In this document: piece by piece, positions 17,047 through 24,694 of the stretch
How positions within the stretch are numbered: position 1 is the first letter of the stretch
Layout of the letters: each line of letters starts with the position of its first letter
Source of the DNA: Nocardioides caldifontis
GTDB lineage: Bacteria > Actinomycetota > Actinomycetes > Propionibacteriales > Nocardioidaceae
DNA length: 64,000 bases
Assembly: GCF_008087345.1 (NCBI RefSeq)
Contig: NZ_VHIB01000001.1
Span: forward strand, 992,001-1,056,000
Reading direction: 5' to 3'
Notes under the pieces: model-generated
Told to the model about the DNA's origin: nothing
What the model saw: the letters and a program-made list of their open reading frames with translations, nothing else
The model's database searches: none
Translations under genes and position numbers: made by a program

Positions 17047-18027
17047 GTGACCGCACAGCTCGACGAACGCGACCTGGCCGGACTCACGCAGTACCGCCCC
17101 GAGCTGACCGGTCACTGCTACCGGATGCTCGGGTCGGCGCAGGACGCCGAGGACGCGGTGCAGGAGACGATGGTCCGCGCGTGGCAGGCGTGGGACTCCT
17201 TCGAGGGCCGTTCGTCGGTCCGCTCGTGGCTCTACCGCATCGCCACCAACGTCTGCCTCGACGCGCTGCGTGCCCGCAACCGCCGCGCGATGCCGATGGA
17301 CCTGTCCTCGCCGGTGCCGGCGCAGACGCAGCCCGGTGCGCCGCTGCCGGAGACGACGTGGGTCGGCCCGATCACCGACGAGCGCGTCGGGCTCGGCGCC
17401 CCCACCGCCGACCCGGCCGAGGAGGCGGTGCTCCGCGACAGCATCCGGCTCGCGTTCGTCGCCGCGCTGCAGCACCTGCCGGCGCGCCAGCGGGCCGTGC
17501 TGCTGCTGCGTGAGGTGCTGCGCTGGTCGGCCGCCGACGTCGCCGAGCTGCTCGACACCACCGTCGCCTCGGTCAACAGCGCGCTCCAGCGCGCCCGGGC
17601 CACCATGGCCACGCTCGACCCGGAGCGGCCGCAGGGCCACCAGCTCGGTGAGGAGGAGCGTGAGCTGCTCGGGCGCTACGTGCAGGCCTTCGAGGCGTAC
17701 GACGTCGAGGCGCTCGTCCGGCTGATGCGCGACGACGCCGTCATGTCGATGCCGCCGCTGGCCCTGTGGTTGCGCGGCCACGAGGACATGAAGGGGTGGT
17801 ACCTCGGCCACGGCGCGGGGTGCCGAGGCTCCCGGCTGGTGCCGCTCCAGGTCAACGGCTCGCCCGGGTTCGCGCAGTACCGCGCCGACCTCGAGGGTGG
17901 CCACACGGCGTGGTCGGTGCAGGTGCTCGAGGTCGTCGACGGGCGCATCGCCGAGGTCCACCACTTCCTGCAGGAGTTCGGCGGTCGCAGCTTCGAGCAC
18001 CTCGGACTGCCGCTGCGCCTGCCCTGA
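17047..18027 (+). CDS. ECF RNA polymerase sigma factor, SigG/TIGR02960-like with SnoaL-type C-terminus
   Basis: The 326-residue protein has a sigma-70 region 2 (HCYRMLGSAQDAEDAVQETM, SVRSWLYRIATNVCLDAL) and region 4 (LPARQRAVLLLREVLRWSAA), followed by a ~120-residue SnoaL-like domain (ERELLGRYVQAFEAYDVEAL onward). This is the domain order of the SigG-type ECF group, where the C-terminal domain modulates activity in place of a classic anti-sigma partner. GTG 17047 follows a GAAGGGAGCGG site. No anti-sigma gene is adjacent. A TACAGT -10-like element lies about 30 bp upstream. Confidence 0.88.
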   Translation: MTAQLDERDLAGLTQYRPELTGHCYRMLGSAQDAEDAVQETMVRAWQAWDSFEGRSSVRSWLYRIATNVCLDALRARNRRAMPMDLSSPVPAQTQPGAPLPETTWVGPITDERVGLGAPTADPAEEAVLRDSIRLAFVAALQHLPARQRAVLLLREVLRWSAADVAELLDTTVASVNSALQRARATMATLDPERPQGHQLGEEERELLGRYVQAFEAYDVEALVRLMRDDAVMSMPPLALWLRGHEDMKGWYLGHGAGCRGSRLVPLQVNGSPGFAQYRADLEGGHTAWSVQVLEVVDGRIAEVHHFLQEFGGRSFEHLGLPLRLP

Positions 18028-18070
18028 CGGCAGTCCTGGCGGCTGTCCTGACGGCTGTCCTGACGGGTCG

Positions 18071-18379
18071 TCAGTCGTCGAGCAGGTCGGTCAGCCCGGC
18101 GAGCTCGAGCAGCGCCCGGAACCCCTCGTCCTCGACGCGCACCTCGAACGTGACGTCGAGCCGCCGGGCTGCCAGCCGGAGCCCGGCGAGCGTCTCGACC
18201 GCCCGCATCCCGCACCGCCGGCAGCCGACCACGAAGGTCACCGGCGTGCCCGCCTCGAGGAGCGCGCGGGCCCGGGCCGCGGCGCGCGCGAGGTCCGCCG
18301 CCATCGCGAGTACCTCGACCGGCGGCGGCGAGGGCGTGTGGTCCACGCAGTGATGACGACCGGAGGGGGCCGCACTCAT
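18071..18379 (-). CDS. Hypothetical protein with STAS-like C-terminal half and a CxxC
   Basis: This 102-residue protein has GTPVTFVVGCRRCGMRAVETL at residues ~46-66, a possible CxxC metal or redox site, and a tail LAARRLDVTFEVRVEDEGFR then ALLELAGLTDLLDD that resembles the last strand and helix of STAS domains. It diverges from the ArsR operon, and its start lies 12 bp from that promoter's -35. The family assignment is tentative. Three near-identical 13-bp repeats (GGCTGTCCTGAC-like) separate its stop from the sigma factor gene. Confidence 0.6.
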   Translation of the reverse strand: MSAAPSGRHHCVDHTPSPPPVEVLAMAADLARAAARARALLEAGTPVTFVVGCRRCGMRAVETLAGLRLAARRLDVTFEVRVEDEGFRALLELAGLTDLLDD

Positions 18380-18390
18380 CGCCGGACCCC

Positions 18391-18420
18391 TTGACGCAAT
18401 GCGTAACCATACGGTTACCT
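18391..18420 (+). promoter_or_regulatory. ArsR promoter with overlapping operator
   Basis: TTGACG (18391-18396) and TTACCT (18415-18420) are 18 bp apart and predict a start at the GTG 18427, giving a leaderless mRNA. A perfect dyad, GTAACC and GGTTAC around ATAC (18403-18418), covers the spacer and -10, as expected for autorepression by the encoded ArsR protein. Confidence 0.65.
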
Positions 18421-18426
18421 TTTCGC

Positions 18427-18795
18427 GTGGACGTCTTCGAAGCGCTGGCCGACCCGGTCCGCAGGGAGCTCCTGCTCCGGCTCGGAGAGGGCCCGGCCCG
18501 CGTCGCCGACCTCGCGTCGGAGCACCCGATCAGCCGGCCGGCAGTGAGCAGGCACCTGCGCGTGCTCCGGGAGGCGGGGCTCGTCGCGGCCACGGCATCG
18601 GGTCGCGAACGGCCCCACGCGCTGGCGCGCGAGGGGCTGGAGCCGTTGCGGGCCTACCTCGCCGCCCTGGATGCCGCTGCAGCCACACTCACGCCTCCGG
18701 TCGCCGAGCACCAGCTCGACGCGCTCGAGCTCGAGCTGAGGCGGAGCGGGCGCCGCCGTACCTCCGGTTCCACCAGCGAAGGAGAGACCGCATGA
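18427..18795 (+). CDS. ArsR/SmtB-family repressor
   Basis: The 122-residue winged-helix protein begins VDVFEALADPVRRELLLRLG, with recognition helix ISRPAVSRHLRVLREAGLV at about residues 37-55. There are no ArsR-type metal cysteines, so it is not a metal sensor; it belongs to the group paired with AHSA1/SRPBCC proteins. The start codon is GTG 18427 because the family N-terminus begins there and the promoter geometry predicts a leaderless transcript. Its stop overlaps the next gene's ATG (ATGA). Confidence 0.85.
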   Translation: MDVFEALADPVRRELLLRLGEGPARVADLASEHPISRPAVSRHLRVLREAGLVAATASGRERPHALAREGLEPLRAYLAALDAAAATLTPPVAEHQLDALELELRRSGRRRTSGSTSEGETA

Positions 18796-19325
18796 AGCCT
18801 GTCGCCACGGGCCGCAGGGACCGGCACGACCCGTCGCGGGTAGTCTTCACGCGCACGTTCCGGAGCCCCGTCGTGGAGGTGTGGGCCGCGGTCACCGAGC
18901 CGGAGGCGCTCAGCCGCTGGATCGGCACGTGGGAGGGCGACCCGGCCAGCGGGGAGGTGTCGTTCACCATGACGGCCGAGGGCGACGCGGCGGCGCCGGA
19001 ACCCTGCCGCATCGACGCGTGTGACCCACCGACCCTGCTGCAGGTCACGCTCGGGGAGCAGGGGTGGACCCTGCGGCTCGAGCTCAGCGAGGCGGCGGGC
19101 GTCACGAGGCTCGACCTCTCCCAGCAGCTCGCCGACCCCGAGCTCGCTGCCTCGGTGGGGCCCGGGTGGGACTACTACCTCGACCGGCTCGTCGCGGCGG
19201 CCGGCGGGGACGACGTCGCGGCGGTCGACTGGGACGGCTACTACCCGGCGCTCGGCGACCACTACCGGCGGCTGCTGGCTCCGGGCGACGGTCAGTCGTC
19301 GGAGGCGGAGCGCCCCCCGACGTAG
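18792..19325 (+). CDS. AHSA1/SRPBCC domain protein
   Basis: This 177-residue START-fold protein includes VVFTRTFRSPVVEVWAAVTE, PEALSRWIGTWEG and the C-terminal GWDYYLDRLVAAAGG, the classic AHSA1-like pattern with a hydrophobic ligand cavity. It is translationally coupled to the ArsR repressor. ArsR-SRPBCC pairs are common in actinobacteria; the SRPBCC partner may bind a lipid-like ligand, but its role is not established. The last 34 bases overlap the convergent small gene at 19292. Confidence 0.8.
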   Translation: MKPVATGRRDRHDPSRVVFTRTFRSPVVEVWAAVTEPEALSRWIGTWEGDPASGEVSFTMTAEGDAAAPEPCRIDACDPPTLLQVTLGEQGWTLRLELSEAAGVTRLDLSQQLADPELAASVGPGWDYYLDRLVAAAGGDDVAAVDWDGYYPALGDHYRRLLAPGDGQSSEAERPPT

Positions 19326-19486
19326 GAGCGCAGCTCTTCGTCATCGGAGGTGACCCGGGACATCTCCTCGCCGCCGTCGCAGGTGACCAGCGAGAGCGTC
19401 AGCCGCGCGCCGTCGTCCGAGAGCACCCGCCAGTGGCCGCCCGAGCGCTCCCAGCGCCGGACGAGCTCGACGGGTTCGTCGCTCAC
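19292..19486 (-). CDS. Conserved small actinobacterial protein (64 aa)
   Basis: The 64-residue protein begins SDEPVELVRRWERSGGHWRV and contains TLSLVTCDGGEEMSRVTSDD, a pattern I associate with short conserved actinobacterial hypothetical proteins. GTG 19486 overlaps the rhodanese stop by four bases (GTGA), supporting co-translation. Function unknown. Its 3' end overlaps the convergent SRPBCC gene by 34 bases. Confidence 0.65.
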   Translation of the reverse strand: MSDEPVELVRRWERSGGHWRVLSDDGARLTLSLVTCDGGEEMSRVTSDDEELRSYVGGRSASDD

Positions 19487-19800
19487 GGCCCGGTCTCGAC
19501 CGGGTGCCCCGCCTGCATCCAGCCGTAGGTCCCACCCGCGACGGAGTGGGCCTCGAACCCGGCGCGCACCAGGAAGTCGGCGACCGCGAGGCTGCGCTGG
19601 CCGACCGCGCAGATCACGTACAGCGGACGGTCCCGGGGGAGCTCGTCGAGCCGTTGGGTGATCTCGCTCATCGGCACCAGCCGGGCGCCGGGCACGTGCC
19701 CGGCGGCGTACTCGTCCGCCTCGCGCACGTCGATCAGCTCGGCGTCGTACGGCCGGGTGAGGGTGGTGAGGTCGACCTCGGAGACGTGGTCGTGGTGCAC
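19483..19800 (-). CDS. Single-domain rhodanese-like sulfurtransferase
   Basis: The 105-residue rhodanese fold shows LIDVREADEYAAGHVPGARL and the active loop CAVGQRS near residue 63, with the catalytic cysteine present. The six-residue loop fits sulfur transfer rather than phosphatase activity. GTG 19800 is preceded by AGGAAGGA. It is the first gene of a two-gene operon with the 64-residue protein. The sulfur acceptor is unknown. Confidence 0.88.
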   Translation of the reverse strand: MHHDHVSEVDLTTLTRPYDAELIDVREADEYAAGHVPGARLVPMSEITQRLDELPRDRPLYVICAVGQRSLAVADFLVRAGFEAHSVAGGTYGWMQAGHPVETGP

Positions 19801-19924
19801 GGGCGTCCTTCCTGCGGTTTGCCTGCGAGGCTAGCCCAGGAGGTGTCAGCGGGCTCCCGTCACGGCTGTCCCCAGGTCTAGAACACCCGTTCGAACCGTC
19901 GGTGCCGGTCCCTAGCGTCGTCCC

Positions 19925-21271
19925 ATGGCAGCAGAGGTCGACCCGTCACCTGTGGGTGAGCCCGACGACCCGTCGGGGCGCACGCCGGTGGCCGCGCGAG
20001 CAGACCGGGTGCACTGGTTCGTGGGTCGCCTGCACGAGGTCCTCGACGACCTGACCGCCGGTGGGGTGGCGGTGGCGACGATGAGCCAGGAAGCGTCCGC
20101 GGAGACCGTCGAAGACCTGCTGGGCGCCGCAGAGCGGGTCAAGGCCCTCGCGCTCCAGGTGCTGGCGCACGCGGACCGGATCGACGTCGCCGAGCTGACC
20201 GGTGCGACCAGCACCCACGCCTGGCTCGCGCAGACGAGCCGGCTCTCCCTGGGCGAGGCCAAGCGGCTGGTCCGGCTCGCGCGGCGGCTCGACACGGCCG
20301 CCTTCGACACCACGGCCTCGGCGACGCTCGCCGGTCGGGTCGACCTGGCCCAGGCGCAGGTGGTCGTGGACGCCGTCGTCGGGCTGCCCGCGGGGGTCGG
20401 CGCCAACGACCGGGCCAGGGCGGAGCGCCACCTCCTCGCCCTCGCCGCGCACCACCACGCCAAGGAGCTGAAGCTCCTCGGCAGGCACCTCCACCAGGTC
20501 GTCGACCCCGACGGCGCCGACGAAGAGCTCGCCCGAGAGCTCGAGCGCGAGGAGGCAGAGGCGGCACGCAGGACGGTGCTGCGGATCGGTGACGACGGGC
20601 AGGGGAGCTGCCACGGCCAGTTCCGCATCCCCACCGTGTACGGCGCGATGCTGGTCTCGGCCCTGCAGGCGCTCGCCTCCCCGAAGCGTCCGGATCCGAT
20701 CCGCCGCGAGGCGCCGGCCGGCGAGGGCGGCGAGGGCGGCGAGGAGGTCGTGGTCGAGCAGCGTGGCACCCCCGAGGTGATGGGGGAGGCGTTCTGCCAG
20801 CTGCTGAGCCGGTTCCCGACCAAGCGGCTTCCGAAGGCCGGGCGGATGAACGCGACCGTCGTGGTCACCATGGAGCTCGACACGCTGCTCGGCGGGCTGC
20901 GACCGGCCGTGCTGTCGACCGGGCAGGAGCTCTCCGCGTCCCAGGCGCGGCTGCTGGCCTGCCAGGCCGGCGTCGTCCCCGCTGTGCTCGGTGGCGACGG
21001 CCAGCTCCTCGACCTGGGACGCAGGCGGTACTTCAGCTCCACCCAGTCGCTCGCCCTCGCCGTCCGTGACCGTGGCTGCACCGTGCACGGCTGCACGGTC
21101 CCGGCCGCCTGGTGCCACGCCCACCACGACGTCCCCTGGTCGCAGGGCGGCGCCACCGACCTGGCGAACGGTCGACTGCTCTGCCCGCGGCACCACACCC
21201 GGGTGCACTCCGGCCGCTACGACCTCGAGAAGGCCGGCACGAGGACGATCCGGCTCGTCAGGCGCCTATAG
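19925..21271 (+). CDS. DUF222 and HNH-nuclease domain protein (13E12-like)
   Basis: The 448-residue protein has a long helical DUF222 region (about 30-330; includes WLAQTSRLSLGEAKRLVRLA) followed by an HNH domain near residues 375-430: RDRGCTVHGCTVPAAWCHAH, then HDVPWSQGGATDLANGRLLC and HHTRVH. Cysteines and histidines of the zinc ribbon and the HNH catalytic residues are intact. The family is multi-copy in mycobacteria and other actinobacteria, often near repeats, and its role is unresolved. No flanking repeats or attachment sites are visible here. Confidence 0.88.
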   Translation: MAAEVDPSPVGEPDDPSGRTPVAARADRVHWFVGRLHEVLDDLTAGGVAVATMSQEASAETVEDLLGAAERVKALALQVLAHADRIDVAELTGATSTHAWLAQTSRLSLGEAKRLVRLARRLDTAAFDTTASATLAGRVDLAQAQVVVDAVVGLPAGVGANDRARAERHLLALAAHHHAKELKLLGRHLHQVVDPDGADEELARELEREEAEAARRTVLRIGDDGQGSCHGQFRIPTVYGAMLVSALQALASPKRPDPIRREAPAGEGGEGGEEVVVEQRGTPEVMGEAFCQLLSRFPTKRLPKAGRMNATVVVTMELDTLLGGLRPAVLSTGQELSASQARLLACQAGVVPAVLGGDGQLLDLGRRRYFSSTQSLALAVRDRGCTVHGCTVPAAWCHAHHDVPWSQGGATDLANGRLLCPRHHTRVHSGRYDLEKAGTRTIRLVRRL

Positions 21272-21332
21272 GAGCCGGGGAGGAGCGCGCCCGGCGGTCG
21301 TGGGTGCCCCGGTGGTCGGTACGTTGCAGGGC

Positions 21333-22115
21333 GTGGAGACCGACGAGCTGCTAGCCGTTCTCAAGGACGTCGCCGAGGAGGTCATCAATCCCCGGTTCCG
21401 GACGCTCGCCGCCGAGCAGATCCACGAGAAGAACCCGGGCGACCTGGTCACGGTGGCGGACCGCGAGGCCGAGGTGCGGCTCACCGAGGTGCTGACGGCG
21501 GCGTACCCGGACGCCCTCGTGCTCGGCGAGGAGGCGACGGCGGCCGACGCGTCGTTGCTGGACCGGTTCCAGGAGGTCGAGCACGCGTTCACGGTCGACC
21601 CGGTCGACGGGACCAAGAACTTCGTCAAGGGCTCACGCGACCACGCGGTCATGGTCGCCGAGCTGCGCGGCGGGGCGGTCGTGAGGTGCTGGATCTGGCA
21701 GCCGCAGCACGAGAAGGCGTACGTCGCCGAGCGCGGCGCCGGTGCGTGGTGCAACGGCGAACGGCTCGTGCGGCCCCCGCTCGGTGACGAGCTGCGCGGC
21801 GTGACCGCCAAGCGGGGGTGGATTGGCCGCGCGATCGGGACGCTACGGGCCCTCGACCTGACCTGGGTCTGCTGCGGGGTGGACTACCCGAAGCTGGTCG
21901 AGGGGGCCGCGGACTACGCGCTCTACCGGCGCGGCAAGCCTTGGGACCACGCTCCGGGGTCGCTGCTGCTCGAGGAGGCCGGCGGCTACGTCGGCACCTT
22001 CGGCGGAGCGCCGTACCGCCCGCAGCAGGAGCCCCCGCTGGGGTTGGTCGCCGCCGCGGACCGGGAGACGTACGACGTGGTCCAGCGGCTGGTCCACGCG
22101 CTCCCCGGGCTCTGA
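21333..22115 (+). CDS. Inositol monophosphatase-family phosphatase
   Basis: The 260-residue protein carries the Li+-sensitive phosphatase motifs: LVLGEEA near residue 60, FTVDPVDGTKNFVKGS near 84-99 and PWDHAPGSLLLEEAGG near 204-219. Metal-binding Glu and Asp residues are all present. Family members dephosphorylate inositol-1-phosphate, histidinol phosphate or other phosphate esters; the specific substrate is not evident. GTG 21333 is chosen from its position just before the conserved region; a TTG nine bases earlier is an alternative. Confidence 0.82.
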   Translation: METDELLAVLKDVAEEVINPRFRTLAAEQIHEKNPGDLVTVADREAEVRLTEVLTAAYPDALVLGEEATAADASLLDRFQEVEHAFTVDPVDGTKNFVKGSRDHAVMVAELRGGAVVRCWIWQPQHEKAYVAERGAGAWCNGERLVRPPLGDELRGVTAKRGWIGRAIGTLRALDLTWVCCGVDYPKLVEGAADYALYRRGKPWDHAPGSLLLEEAGGYVGTFGGAPYRPQQEPPLGLVAAADRETYDVVQRLVHALPGL

Positions 22116-22144
22116 GCAACGGGGCGAGCACCGGGGGCCCACGG

Positions 22145-23098
22145 TCACCCCAGGTCGAGCACCTTGATCGTGCGCGCTGCCATCTTCCGCTCGCCGAGCG
22201 CGTTGGGGTGCACCACGACCGGGTTGGTCGTCCCCAGCACCGGCTCGACCCAGCGCACCCCGACGGGCTGGCAGGCGTCGTGCCCCTCGGAAACCCGGTT
22301 GAGGTTCACGTAGATGCTCCTGGTCGCCTTCGCGGCGCGACGGACGGCGTTGTTGAGCGTCGCCTGGAGCGAGCGGAGGTACGGCACGTCGCCGCGGGCC
22401 ACTGGCATCTTGCCGAAGCAGCCGCCCTTCGGCGGCAGGATCCACGGGTAGCCGAGGATCGCGACGGTCGCCCGCGGTGCCCGCCGGTGGACCGCGCGCA
22501 GCGTCTTCACCAGTGCCGGGTAGGTGACCTGCCGGACCGCCCGCTCGAAGGACTGGCCGTACTGGTCCTTGCACGGGCTGCCCTTCCCGAGCGTCGACAA
22601 CCCGGCCACACCGCACGACAGGATCGCGCCGATGAAGGTGTTGTTGTCATTGCCACCAATAGTCATCGTGACCAGCTTTGTGCGCTTGCGGAGGGCGTCG
22701 AGCTGGGGCGCGACGCCCGGGTACTGCTCGCTGAAGAAGTCGCCGGTCTCCGCGGCTCCGCAGGTCACGTCGGTGAGCCTCGCGCCGGTGCGCGCCGCGA
22801 TCACGTGCGGATAGTTGCGGGTCGACCGGAGGCACTGCAGCGGCGCGGTCGGGTCGGGCGGCAGCACTCCGGAGGCAGCGCTGTAGGAGTCACCGAGCGC
22901 GACGTAACGCAGCGGCCCGACAGCCTTCGACCCGGCAGCCTTCGACCCGGCAGCCTCCGACCCGGCAGCCTTCGAGCCGGCAGTGGCAGCCACGGTGCCG
23001 GTGGAGGTGTCGCGGGGGGCCGCCTGCGACGGCAGTGCGGGCACGAGGACGGCGGCGAGCAGCGCGGAGCAGGCCGACAGGGCGGTACGACGGAGCAT
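22145..23098 (-). CDS. Secreted SGNH-hydrolase esterase/lipase
   Basis: The 317-residue precursor has a signal peptide (RRTALSACSALLAAVLVPAL followed by PSQA) and SGNH blocks: ALGDSYSAASG (nucleophile Ser), TIGGNDNNTF, and a C-terminal VHPNALGE with the catalytic His. Six cysteines suggest three disulfides, as in Streptomyces lipase/phospholipase relatives. Between signal peptide and catalytic domain lies a short linker of five AAGSK-like repeats encoded by a 15-bp tandem repeat. Expected to act outside the cell on esters or phospholipids. Confidence 0.88.
   Translation of the reverse strand: MLRRTALSACSALLAAVLVPALPSQAAPRDTSTGTVAATAGSKAAGSEAAGSKAAGSKAVGPLRYVALGDSYSAASGVLPPDPTAPLQCLRSTRNYPHVIAARTGARLTDVTCGAAETGDFFSEQYPGVAPQLDALRKRTKLVTMTIGGNDNNTFIGAILSCGVAGLSTLGKGSPCKDQYGQSFERAVRQVTYPALVKTLRAVHRRAPRATVAILGYPWILPPKGGCFGKMPVARGDVPYLRSLQATLNNAVRRAAKATRSIYVNLNRVSEGHDACQPVGVRWVEPVLGTTNPVVVHPNALGERKMAARTIKVLDLG
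22921..22980. repeat. 4 x 15-bp tandem repeat encoding the esterase linker
   Basis: Four copies of CAGCCTTCGACCCGG (two with one change) encode in-frame AAGSK/E units between signal peptide and catalytic domain. Such a unit can change copy number by slippage without a frameshift, altering linker length. Confidence 0.85.
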
Positions 23099-23261
23099 GG
23101 CGGGTCCCTCCCGGGGCACGACGGGTTGCAGACCCCAACGATCCACCGGGCGGGAGGTGATGGCCAGGGCACGGCGGCGGGCCGACCGCAGGAACCTCGG
23201 TGGCGCAGCCCACGACCGCGGACCAGGCGTCCGGACGGCGCTCCTGGGTAGGAGTGCCGGC

Positions 23262-24257
23262 ATGACCGAGGCGACCCCCGAGCGCGACCTGACCGTGGCC
23301 GTCACCGGCCCCACCGGCACCTTCGGCTTCGGGCTGATCCCGCTGCTCGAGCGGGACGACCGGGTGAAGGAGGTCGTCGGGATCGCCCGGCGCCCGTTCG
23401 ACCCGGTCGAGCACGGGTGGAGCAAGCTGGAGTACCGCCGCGGCGACGTCCGCGACCCCGACGCGTTGCGGCAGGCGTTCGCGGCGGCCGACGTCGTGGT
23501 GCACCTGGCGTTCCTGATCGTCGGCGGCAACAAGGAGACGACCCGCGCGATCAACATAGAGGGGACGCTCAACGCGTTCCGGGCCGCGGCGGAGGCCGGG
23601 GCCCGCCGGTTCGTCTACGCGAGCTCCGTCGCGGCGTACGGCTTCCACCGCGACAACCCGGTCGGCATGACCGAGGAGTGGGAGACGCGCCCCGCGGACC
23701 GGCTCTTCTACGCCCAGGAGAAGGCCGAGCTCGAGGAGCTGCTCCGGCAAGAGGCGACGCACCACCCGCAGCTCGAGCTGTACCTCCTCCGTCCGCCGAT
23801 CGTCGCCGGCCCCGACGCCGTGGGCGGCAAGGTCGAGCTCCCCGGCCACCTCGCGCCGCTGCTCCGGGCGCTCCGCTCCGGCATCGGGATGCTGCCGCTG
23901 CCCGTGCCGGTCCCCGCCGTGACGCTCCAGCTGGTCCACCAGGACGACGTCGGCGAGGCGCTGCACCTGTGCGTGCTCGGCGCGGGCCCGCCGGGGGCGT
24001 ACAACATCGCGGCCGACGACGTCATCACGTTCGCCGACGTGGTGGAGGAGCTCGGCGTCTCCACGATCCCGCTGCCCGAGCGTCCCGTCCGGGAGGTCGC
24101 CCGGCTCATCGCGCAGGTGCCGCTGCTGCCGTCGGTGGCGCAGTGGGTCGAGGCGGTCAGCCACCCCGCGATCATGGACACCTCACGAGCCCGCGAGGAG
24201 CTCGGTTGGAAGCCGCTCTGGACCGCGCGCGAGGCGCTCGCCGACACCTTGCGCTGA
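23262..24257 (+). CDS. NAD-dependent epimerase/dehydratase (extended SDR)
   Basis: The 331-residue Rossmann enzyme has TGPTGTFGFGLIPLL (the GxxGxxG dinucleotide loop) near residues 15-29, DVVVHLAF, an FVYASSVAAYGF strand and a YAQEK active-site pair in place of the usual YxxxK spacing. ATG 23262 follows GGTAGGAG. The fold is clear; sugar-nucleotide, steroid or other substrates are all possible in this superfamily. Confidence 0.85.
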   Translation: MTEATPERDLTVAVTGPTGTFGFGLIPLLERDDRVKEVVGIARRPFDPVEHGWSKLEYRRGDVRDPDALRQAFAAADVVVHLAFLIVGGNKETTRAINIEGTLNAFRAAAEAGARRFVYASSVAAYGFHRDNPVGMTEEWETRPADRLFYAQEKAELEELLRQEATHHPQLELYLLRPPIVAGPDAVGGKVELPGHLAPLLRALRSGIGMLPLPVPVPAVTLQLVHQDDVGEALHLCVLGAGPPGAYNIAADDVITFADVVEELGVSTIPLPERPVREVARLIAQVPLLPSVAQWVEAVSHPAIMDTSRAREELGWKPLWTAREALADTLR

Positions 24258-24349
24258 TCCGGGGCCGCGGCCCGGATGAGTAGGCCACGGCGCCCGACTG
24301 AGTACATCGACGCATGTGGCGCCCCGCCTTCGCCGACCAGGGTCGGGCC

Positions 24350-24679
24350 ATGGCGACCGACACCGAACCCGCCCGAGGCATGAACGCGCTCGCCGGGCTC
24401 AGCGCCCTCGGTTTCGTCGTCCTGGTCGTGCTCGCCGGGATCGCCGTGCACGGCTACCACGCCTACACCGGCGACGACCCACTGATCGGGCTGTCGATGT
24501 TGTTCGCCTTCGCGGCAGGCGGCATCGCGCTGCTGGGCGGCTCCCTCACGCTGGCCGGCTGGCTGCTCCGGCGTCGCCGCCCCTCGCTCGCGCAGGGGCT
24601 GGCGATCGCCGGCACGGTCGTCCTCGTGCTGCCGTTCGCGGGCAGCGGGCTGAGCGTGGTGCTCGGCCCGTTCCTGTGA
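24350..24679 (+). CDS. Small membrane protein, three predicted helices
   Basis: The protein is about 109 residues with three hydrophobic segments (LSALGFVVLVVLAGIAV; LSMLFAFAAGGIALLGGSL; GLAIAGTVVLVLPFAGSGL) and an RRRR cluster between the second and third. I do not recognise a family. An ATG at 24314 would add 12 residues; neither start has a strong ribosome site. It converges on the BCCT transporter gene. Confidence 0.55.
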   Translation: MATDTEPARGMNALAGLSALGFVVLVVLAGIAVHGYHAYTGDDPLIGLSMLFAFAAGGIALLGGSLTLAGWLLRRRRPSLAQGLAIAGTVVLVLPFAGSGLSVVLGPFL

Positions 24680-24694
24680 GCCGCGGCGCTAGGG

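Noticed and set aside
19925-21271. HNH protein as a mobile homing endonuclease or defence nuclease
   Set aside because: It is a DUF222-type chromosomal protein with no intron, intein, flanking repeat or defence neighbours.
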